Source: Chloroflexota bacterium
Lineage (GTDB): Bacteria; Chloroflexota; Anaerolineae; 4572-78; J111
Direction: 5' to 3'
Length of the DNA: 64,000 nt
Assembly: GCA_016860845.1 (NCBI GenBank)
Contig: BOKF01000021.1
Location: 1-64,000, forward strand
Below are positions 43,423 through 52,000 of this stretch, piece by piece. Each line of letters starts with the position of its first letter. The first letter of the stretch is position 1. Both the position numbers and the translations under genes were made by a program. Below the pieces are notes generated by a model that ran no database searches, had not been told where the DNA came from, and saw only the letters and a list, made by a program, of their open reading frames with translations.

Positions 43423-43451
43423 TTTACAGGTACTTCCGCATGTGGTATACT
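43423..43451 (+). promoter_or_regulatory. promoter TTTACA-N17-TATACT heading the envelope locus
   Basis: Good elements with optimal spacing and an extended TG before the -10. The predicted start at about 43458 leaves 47 bases before the HEAT-repeat gene. It may drive the whole run up to 57615. Confidence 0.75.
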
Positions 43452-43504
43452 ACTATTACCTTACATAATGGGCATATTCTCTCTATTCGGCTCGGAACAA
43501 TTTT

Positions 43505-44347
43505 ATGGTTGAACTGGCGGCGGCGCTGCAATCAGAGCTGGCGGCGATGCGCTGGCAAGCCCTGTTTCGCTTTAATCAGGATGCTTCCAAAGCGGCGGAC
43601 CCGGCTACGTTGTCTTTACTTACCGGCGCCCTGGCCGATGACCACGCCTTTGTACGCTGGCAGGCTGGAACGGCCCTGGCGAGCGAAGCCGGTGGCCGCC
43701 AAAAACTGGTCGAGCTGGTAAAAAATTACCCGGCGCCGCCTCCAGAGTTTACGCCTGTCCCAGCAGAATTCCAAACAGACGTGATGTGTGCAGCGGCCAT
43801 TGATGCTTTGGTGGACAAAAAGTCAGCCGAGGCCCAAGCCTATCTCACCAAGCCGCTGACGCAGGGCAGTACCCTTTTGCGGCAGAGCGCCGCCGAAGCC
43901 CTGGGCCGGCAGGGCCAGGGCGAAGCGATGCCCCATCTGCTGGCTGCGCTAAAAGATAGCGACCCCTGGGTGCGCCGGGCTGCCGTCCTGGGACTGGGAC
44001 ATCTCGGCGCAGGGAGCGCCGCCGGGGAACTGGTGGGCTGTTTAAGGGATAGAGCCGTTATTGTCCGGCGAAGCGCCAGCTATGTTTTGGGTGCGCTAAG
44101 AGCCGCAGCGGCGCTGCCCGCCTTAAAAGTCGCTCTAACTGATGCCGACCCCCAGGTGCGGCGCAATGCAGCCTGGGCTTTAGGACGAATAGGCCGCTCA
44201 GAGGCTGTCATCGCGCTGACCCCCTTGCTCGACGATCCAGAGTTAGAGGGGGAGGTGGCGGCTGCGGCCAAGGAAGCGATTGCGGTGCTGAACAAACCCG
44301 GCTGGCAGAGACTGGTTACGGGTTTGGGCCAGCGGCTTCAGCGTTAA
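43505..44347 (+). CDS. HEAT-repeat protein
   Basis: The 280-residue protein is a chain of about six HEAT or PBS-lyase-type repeats: AFVRWQAGTALASEAGG, then LLRQSAAEALGRQGQGEAM, PWVRRAAVLGLGHLG, VIVRRSASYVLGALR and PQVRRNAAWALGRIGRSEA. Such solenoids bind peptides or proteins. It opens the run of genes that contains the Trp-Leu repeat protein, so it could be a reader of those short motifs; that is inference. No enzyme motif is seen. Confidence 0.92.
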   Translation: MVELAAALQSELAAMRWQALFRFNQDASKAADPATLSLLTGALADDHAFVRWQAGTALASEAGGRQKLVELVKNYPAPPPEFTPVPAEFQTDVMCAAAIDALVDKKSAEAQAYLTKPLTQGSTLLRQSAAEALGRQGQGEAMPHLLAALKDSDPWVRRAAVLGLGHLGAGSAAGELVGCLRDRAVIVRRSASYVLGALRAAAALPALKVALTDADPQVRRNAAWALGRIGRSEAVIALTPLLDDPELEGEVAAAAKEAIAVLNKPGWQRLVTGLGQRLQR

Positions 44348-44359
44348 AAGGACGCTTGT

Positions 44360-44680
44360 ATGAATCAAGTGACTTTTGTCGGAAGAATCGCCCAAAAACT
44401 GGCTGACCTGGGCCTGGCTGCCCCAGCAATTTTACTGCTGGAAGCGCACAAGCCGCTTGCTTTTATTGGCAGCCAATGCCTGTTAGTAGCTCAACCCACC
44501 CTCAACCTCTTCATCTCACCCCACTTTACCCAGGGCCTCGTAGACCTGCTGGCAGACCCCATACAAGTGGACCAGCTTATTGCTCATCTTGAACACCCCG
44601 ACTCGCTCCAGCTTCATGCCCAGAGTGGCACAGCAGGTACACCGGGACTCAACCTATCAAATAAGGAGACCAGCCTGTGA
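44360..44680 (+). CDS. small conserved-context protein, function unknown
   Basis: The 106-residue protein lies 12 bp after the HEAT gene, and its stop overlaps the next start (GTGA). It is not recognised. It has a helical, hydrophobic middle (LAAPAILLLEAHKPLAFIG) and a strand-rich region (LFISPHFTQGLVDLL), and no signal peptide. Tight coupling on both sides says it belongs to the same system. Confidence 0.75.
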   Translation: MNQVTFVGRIAQKLADLGLAAPAILLLEAHKPLAFIGSQCLLVAQPTLNLFISPHFTQGLVDLLADPIQVDQLIAHLEHPDSLQLHAQSGTAGTPGLNLSNKETSL

Positions 44681-45426
44681 GTCAGGAAATTCTGGTTCGA
44701 GGGGCCATTGTCATCTTGCTGATTTTTGTAGTAGGGATTTACTTCTTCACCCTGCGCGCTCGCAGCGGGCAGACGCCCCTGCTGCGCCGGATTCGGGCCT
44801 TTGATAATTTAAGGGCATTGCCGGGACAGGCCATCGAGGCCGGGCGCGACCTGCATCTGTCGCTGGGTATCGGCAGCCTGGTCAACGAAACAACCTCTGA
44901 CAGCCTGGCCGGGCTGGCCGTGCTGGATTACCTGGCCGGGCAGGCGGCGGCCACCGGTGTGTCACCTACGATTTCAATGGCTGATCCAACGGTGATGCTG
45001 TTTGCCCAAAACGCGCTTCGCGCGGCTCATCGCAATGATCCTGACCGGGCGGAGGAGGCTTATCGTTCTATTCGCTGGATTGCGCCCCAGCCGGCCGCCT
45101 ATGCCGCCGGGGTAATGAATATTCTCAACATTGACCGGGTCGAAGCCAACGTCATGGTCGGCAACTTTGGCGATGAATATTTGCTGATGGGTGAGACGGC
45201 GGCCCGGCGCGGAATTGCCCACATCGGGGGGACGAGTAATCCCAATACTTTGCCTTTTATCTACGCCTCGGCCCAGGAAACGCTGTTGGGCGAGGAGATT
45301 TATGCCGCCGGCGCTTATCTGCAAAAACGCCCGGCCCATCTAGGGAGTTTAGCTGCTCAGGATTTGATGCGCTGGCTGGTGGGCCTGTTCATCCTGGGTA
45401 GCATTGTTATTGCCTCGTTGAGTTAG
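44677..45426 (+). CDS. DUF6754-like membrane protein
   Basis: The GTG start overlaps the previous stop, with AAGGAG 9 bases upstream. The 249 residues have an N-terminal membrane segment (IVILLIFVVGIYFFTL), a soluble middle with SLGIGSLVNETTSDSLAGLAV, VMVGNFGDEYLLMGETAAR and HIGGTSNPNTLPF, and a C-terminal membrane segment. I recall this pattern from proteins labelled DUF6754 in Chloroflexota (unverified). The Gly-rich motifs could bind a ligand. Coupled to the genes on either side. Confidence 0.7.
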   Translation: MSQEILVRGAIVILLIFVVGIYFFTLRARSGQTPLLRRIRAFDNLRALPGQAIEAGRDLHLSLGIGSLVNETTSDSLAGLAVLDYLAGQAAATGVSPTISMADPTVMLFAQNALRAAHRNDPDRAEEAYRSIRWIAPQPAAYAAGVMNILNIDRVEANVMVGNFGDEYLLMGETAARRGIAHIGGTSNPNTLPFIYASAQETLLGEEIYAAGAYLQKRPAHLGSLAAQDLMRWLVGLFILGSIVIASLS

Positions 45427-45431
45427 AGCTT

Positions 45432-46085
45432 ATGATTATTCGCAGCGGACGTGTTTTAGCTACGATCGTCGCCATTGTGGTCGGTCTATTTGTGCTGGCC
45501 GATGTTTTTGTTTCAACCTGGAACGGCGATGGCGGTTTGGGTGGCCTGAAGCAGACGATTAACGGAGTGGGCTATTTTCTGGTGAGTTGGGCGGCTATTG
45601 TAACCGCTTTTGCCCTGTTTTTGGGCTTTGCCAATGTCGTCAGTGTCCACTGGAGTCGCATTCGCACCCAAAAACCGGGAGCGATTTACAGTATTGTCCT
45701 GCTGCTCTCCCTGTTTGGCACCCTGGGGCTGGGGCTGGGCGGCCCACTGTCGGCCAACGGCCAAGTTATTTTTAATTACATTTTGCAGCCTCTGGAGGCT
45801 ACCTTTTTCGCACTCCTGGCTCTTTTTATCGCTACCGCTGCTTTTCGCGCCTTCAGAGTACGCAGCCTGGAGTCATTCTTTTTTGTCTTGTTTGCAGTGA
45901 TTGTGTTGCTGGGCCAGGTTCCGGTGAGTATCTATCTCTGGCCGGAATTTCCAGTCATCAAAGACTGGGTGCTCAATGTACCGACCCTGGCTGGCGTCAG
46001 AGGTATTCTCTTGGGAGTGTCTCTGGGGGTGATCGCTACGGGCCTGCGGGTGTTAATGGGCGCCGATCGCCCTTATTCAGATTAG
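45432..46085 (+). CDS. polytopic membrane protein, function unknown
   Basis: The 217-residue protein has about six hydrophobic segments with short loops and no recognised motif. The longest loop holds SVHWSRIRTQKPGAIY. It lies 5 bp after the DUF6754-like gene and 12 bp before the giant repeat protein. It may form the membrane part of the same complex. Confidence 0.85.
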   Translation: MIIRSGRVLATIVAIVVGLFVLADVFVSTWNGDGGLGGLKQTINGVGYFLVSWAAIVTAFALFLGFANVVSVHWSRIRTQKPGAIYSIVLLLSLFGTLGLGLGGPLSANGQVIFNYILQPLEATFFALLALFIATAAFRAFRVRSLESFFFVLFAVIVLLGQVPVSIYLWPEFPVIKDWVLNVPTLAGVRGILLGVSLGVIATGLRVLMGADRPYSD

Positions 46086-46097
46086 GAACGTTTTGCT

Positions 46098-49000
46098 ATG
46101 AGTACGGATGATCTGGAACGAAGACCGTCGTCAACCGGCGGACTCAAAAAATTGAGCAAACTGGGGGGAACCCAACCCAAGCCGGCCACCCAAAATCTGG
46201 TCGAGCAAGTGCCGGATTGGTTAAAACGTCTCCTGACCAAGTACGGTGAAAGAGAAGGCCGCCTGGCCGGTCTGGGTGAGGGTGGCGCGGAAGTAGATAC
46301 AATTGTCTCGGCTGCCCCTGGCGCTGCGCCCGGAGCTTTATCCAACCTGCTGGAACAAATGGCGGAAGAAGGGGTTCCTGGACCTTCGCGGGATCAATTG
46401 GCTACCTCGGTCGAATGGGGACACTCTGACGAACCTGAGGAGCCGCCGCTGGATGACTTTTTGGCCAGCCTTGGCTCTGCCCAGGCCGGCCGTCAGGAGG
46501 CCCCACCGGCTTATCCCCCCGCTGTCGAAGCGCCCGATTGGCTTAACGATGTGATTCCGCCTGCCTTTGCCCCGGACTTTGACCAGCCGCTGGAACCAGC
46601 CCTGGAGAACGAAGCGCCCGATTGGCTGACCGAAATGATCCCGCCGGACACGGCTGCCCCGCCTTCCCCTGCTCCTGCCCGGTTGGACGAAGCCCCTGAC
46701 TGGTTGACCGAAGCCCTCGAAACTCCTGCCGTTCATCCCCCAGCCGCACCACCTTCACCACCTGCACCGGCTCCGCCAACTCGGAGCAGCAGTGCCGCCG
46801 AGGATGTGCCCGACTGGCTCACAGCCGCTCTGGCTAGTCCCGCCGAAGCGCCGCCCGCCCCCGCTCCTGAGCCGTCACAGGCTGATTTTAACGTGCCGGA
46901 CTGGCTGGCCGAACCCTCCGCCGAGCCGTCTTTACCCGGCGCTCTTCCTCCTGCTTTGCCCACCACCGCCGAAACCCCCTACGCCGTAGATGTACCGGAT
47001 TGGCTTCAAGATATCGTGACCCCGCCTGGTGAGGAGGAAGCCGGTTATGAGGAAAGCGAGGCGGCAGTTGACATGCCGGATTGGCTCGTGGATATTGTCC
47101 CGCCGACGACCGCTGAAATAACCCCGCCTCCTGCCGTTACGCCAATAGCGCCTGCCTGGAATGCGCCTGATTGGATTACCAGTGAGGAAACCGGCGAAGC
47201 GCCGGACATCGGCGAAAAACCTGCGGCGCCCGCTGCGGATACTTCCAGTTGGCTGGCTTCAGAGGATGGTTTACCTTCGCTGGATTGGCTGTTTCAGGAA
47301 CAACCTCCTCCCCCAGCCGCAAGTGAAGCGGAAACCCCGGTTCAGGAAGATGCTGATTGGTTATTTGACTCTTCAGCGGACCTTTCCTTTGAACCCCTCC
47401 CCTCCGCCCCGCCCCAAACCGGCGAGGCTGCGCCTTCGTGGTTAGATAATTTGCCTGTACAGGAAGAAGAAACCGCCATTCCTGATTGGCTGCAAAATAT
47501 GGAGGTGGAAACCGCTGCCCCCAGCGCCGGCTTTGATCAACTTCCACCCTGGCTGGAGAATCTGCAAAGTGATGCTGCCCCTACCGGGCAAACTGAGCTG
47601 GATCAGCCGGCTAAAAGTGAAGCAGAAACGCCGCCCTGGCTGGGCGAAAGTGACATCCCTCCTGCGGCCCCTCAAGAGGCCCCTCCTCAACCAGCCGCCC
47701 CGATTAGAAGCTTAAAGCCGCTCAAGCGACTCTCACCTCAGCCCGAAAAACCGGCTGAACCAGAACCTGGCCCGCCCTTACCCGATTGGGCGGCTGGCCT
47801 GATACCCACCGGCGTCGAAACCGGGCCAATATCCCCGGCGCTGCCCGATTGGGCGGCTGGTCTTGTCCCGCCTGAAGCAAGCGTCGCGGGAGCCAGCGCT
47901 CCGGCTCTGCCTGACTGGGCCAAAGAACTGACCCCGCCCGGCGCAGCCGCAAAACCGACTCCTCCTCCGCTGCCGGAGTCGCCGGAAAAACCTGCCCCCC
48001 GGCCCTTGTCGCGCCTGTCCAGCCTGTCAAAACCTGCCCCTGAAACACCCCCCGCCGCCGCTCCGGCAGAAACGCCCGGGTGGCCGGTATCTTCTCCCGC
48101 CCCTGCGCCTGAAAGCGAACAGCCGGCTGCTGAGTCGCCTGATTGGCTGAGCGACCTCTCTTCCGAGAAGGAGGAAGTGCCTGCTTGGCTGGCCGAACCT
48201 GACCAGACTACCGCCGAGTCGTCTGCCTGGTTAAGTGACTCAACCTTGGCCGAGGCGGGCGAGCCTTCCGGTGAACAGATTGAGGCTGACCAAACGTTCG
48301 CTGAGTCATCCGATTGGTTGGGTAGTTTAGCGGCCAAAGCGGGCGAAGCGCCCGATTGGCTGGCCGACTTATCTGGGCCAACCCAGGAGTCTGAAGAGAC
48401 TGCGGCCGCCGCAGCGGACGATTGGTTATTGGCGGAAACTCCGGCCGAGGAAGATAATCTGCTGGTCGAGAGGCTGGATTGGTTGACCCAGGAGCGAACC
48501 GAAGAACCTGCTATGCCGGCAGCAACGCCTTCCGCCGAACTGGAAATCCCCGATTGGCTGGCTGACACGGCCAGCATCCCCACGCCGGAAGTCCCACCTT
48601 CCCCCGCCCAACTTCCAGGTGAAGCAGAACCGGAAGGATTGGATTGGCTAACTGACTGGCCGGCAGCAAAGTCGAGCGAGGAGCCGCCATCTCCCTCTGA
48701 GGAAGTTGGGGCGATGGCCGATATGGAGATACCGGCGTGGTTATCTGACCTCCCCCCCGCATCCCCCGTTGAAGCAGGCCCGTCCCCGGCTGGTGAACTG
48801 CCAGAGGCAGAACAGGATATTCCCTCGTGGTTGAACGAGCTGCCGGAAGTCTCCCTGGGTGAACAGGGGAGTCAACCTGAAGTTACCGCCGACCTTGACA
48901 CCCCCTCCTGGCTGACCGAACTGCCCGAATCTTCATCTTCCACGCCGCTCGGGCCAGCGGAAGCGGAATTAGAAAGACCGCCCTGGTTAGCCGATCGCCT

Positions 49001-52000
49001 TGATGAGGAACCGGAAACGCCTTCCTGGATGGCCGAGCTGCCGGAAATACCGGCGGCTACCAGCGCGCCGGCCTATTCAGGGGTTGAGGCGGAAGGGAAA
49101 CCCGATGAGGGGTTGGAGACGCCGGATTGGCTAACGGACTTGCTGGATTCGGCTGAACCTGAGGCGACTGCCGCCCAGCCGGTCGAGACCGGTGAAGCTG
49201 AGGCCGACCTGGAAACGCCACCCTGGCTGGCTGAATGGCCCGAAGCCTCGCTGGCGGAAACAGCTCCTTCTTCCGGCGAGGAAAGCCAGGCCGATGTAGA
49301 AATGCCCTCCTGGCTGTCTGGGCTGCGCGAATTACCTGAGGCTAAACTGCCTGCGCCAACCTGGGGCGATGAAAGCGCCGACGAGATCGAACTCGAAGCG
49401 CCGCCCTGGCTGGCTAACCTGGCCGGCGAGACAGGGGAGCTGGCTGAGATGGGAGGACTTGAGGCTGAGGAGATGCCTCCAGCTCCTGCTGCCCCTGCCG
49501 AATTGGCCGAGACCGCAGCCGAGGCCGAATTGGAAACACCTTCCTGGTTAAGCGAGCTGCCGGAAGCGCCGGTAGTTGAAACTGACACAGAGATACCTTC
49601 CTGGCTGAGTAGTTTGCCAGGTGAACCGGCTGTTGAGCAGGTTGGACCAGAAAGCGAAGAGGAAATACCGGCCTGGCTGAGTGATTTGCAGTCAGCTTCC
49701 CCGGTTGAAACGGTGGAGACAGCAGTTGAAGAGACAGAGGCCGAAACTGAATTGGAGATTCCGTCATGGCTGACTACCCTGCCCGAAGCTTTTGAGCCTG
49801 AGGCTGCGCCTGTTACCCTTGAAGAAACCGGGGAGACGGCTGCACCGGAAGCGCCATCCTGGCTGTTGACCGGCTTGCCGGAAACGGCTGAGGGTGAACC
49901 AGCGCCTGCCGAAATGAGTGAGGAGGTTGAAGCTGAGGCAGAGTTGGAAATTCCCTCCTGGCTTGGCGAATTACCTCCCCCCGCTGTGGAAGGTGAAACA
50001 GAAGAAACACCCTCCTGGTTAGCTGATTTGGGGGAGGTGCCTGTTACTGCGGAGACGCCTGAGGCCGAAGCTGAAGCGATGCCCTCCTGGCTGTCCGGCC
50101 TGGAGAAAGCGCCTGCCGAGGGAGTAGTGGCAGAGATGGCCGAAACTGAGCTAGAAATGCCCTCCTGGCTGAGTGAGTTACCTGAAACACCTGGAGCTGA
50201 AACGGGCCAGGTTCTGGTCGCGGAAGAGGCCGGGGCTGAAATGGAAACGCCGCCCTGGCTGGCTGAACTTTCGGAAGTATCTCAAGTGGAGACCCCTCCG
50301 GTTGGTCTGACTGAGGAAGCTGAAACTGAAGCCGAACCAGAGATGCCGGCATCGCCCATAGAAGTTGCTGAACCCAAAGCTGAAGAGGAAATATCGGCCT
50401 GGTTAAGCGAGTTGCCCCAAGCGCCTGAAACCGAGGAATTATCCGCTCCGCCGAGTGAGGAGGGTCAGGAAGAAGCATTAGAAATTCCGGCCTGGCTGAC
50501 GGGTGTGGCGGGAATTGCCGGGGCTGCGACCGCTGCGGCAATGCTGACGGATGAGTCTGCCGCCGAAGCCGAAGAGGAAACCCCGCCCTGGCTGGCCGAT
50601 TTGCAGGAAGTGGCTGGGGTTGAGGAGACTGAAACTGGGGCAGAGGCGGAAATGCCCGCCTGGCTGGATCAGTTACCGCCCGTGCCGGAAATCCAATTGC
50701 CTACTGAAGATGTCGAAGCTGAGACGGCAGAAGAAACCCCCGCCTGGTTGGCCGATTTAGGGGAAGCGCCTGTGACTGCGGAGACGCCTGAGGCCGAAGT
50801 TGGAGAGGTACCCTCCTGGCTGAGCGAGTTACCGGAAGCTGCTGAAACTGAGACGGCTCAAGCCGAAGTAATCGCCGAAACTGAAGCCGAACAGGAAGTT
50901 CCGGCCTGGTTGGCTGGGCTGCCTGAAGCGCCGGAAGCTGCGGTGGAGGAAGAGGGCCAAGCAGAAGCTGAGCTAGAAATGCCCTCCTGGCTGAGCGAGT
51001 TACCTGAAACACCTGGAGCTGAAACGGGCCAGGTTCTGGTCGCGGAAGAGGCCGGGGCTGAAATGGAAACGCCGTCCTGGCTGGCTGAACTTTCGGAAGT
51101 ATCTCAAGTGGAGGCCCCTCCTATCGGCATGGCTGAGGATGTCGAAGTTGAGGCCGAACTGGGGCTACCAGTATCGCCCGCACCGCAAGCAGTGGGTGCA
51201 GAAGTTGCTGAACCCGAAGCTGAAGAGGAAATACCGGCCTGGTTAAGCGAGTTACCCCAAGCGCCTGAAACTGAGGAATTATCGGCCGCGCCGGTGGAGG
51301 CAGGTGAAGAAGAAGCATTGGAAATTCCGGCGTGGCTGACGGGCGTAGCAGGAGTTGCCGGGGCTGCGACCGCTGCCGCAGTGCTGACAGATGAGTCCGC
51401 CGCAGCCGAAGAGGAAGCCCCGCCCTGGTTGGCAGATTTGCAGGAAGTGGCTGAGGTTGAGGAGGCTGAAACCGGGGAAGAAGCGGAGATACCTGCCTGG
51501 CTAAGCGAGTTGCCGCCAGCCCCTGAAGCTGAGGAAACATCCACTGCCGTAGTTGAAGAAGGTGAAGCAGAGGAAGCCCTGGAAATTCCCGCATGGCTAA
51601 CGGAAATAGCTACTGCCAGGGCGGTTGAAGTCGCTGAAATCGAGCCGGCAGCCGAAGAGGCGTCGCCTTCCTGGCTGGCTGATCTGACCGAGGCCGCCGA
51701 AGCCGAACCAACACCGGCTGTCCTGGCCGAAGAAGTTGAACCCGAAGCAGAGACCCCCGCCCGGTTGGCCGAGCTGCCCCAGGCTCCTACGACTGCCGAA
51801 CCAATAGAGGAACCCGAGTCCGAGGAACTGGTTATACCCGCCTGGTTGACCGGGGTGAGGGGAACGGTTGTCGCCGTCGAGAGCATTGAGGCCCCTGAAG
51901 CAGAAGCTGAAACACCGGCCTGGCTGGCGGAGTTGCCGCCTGCGCCTGAAACGGAAGGAGTCGCCGCTGAAGAGGCGGAGGCAGAAACAGAACTGGAAAT

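Noticed and set aside
43309..43512. 67-residue open frame before the HEAT-repeat gene
   Set aside because: It overlaps the predicted promoter at 43423-43451 and the HEAT start and has no good ribosome binding site.
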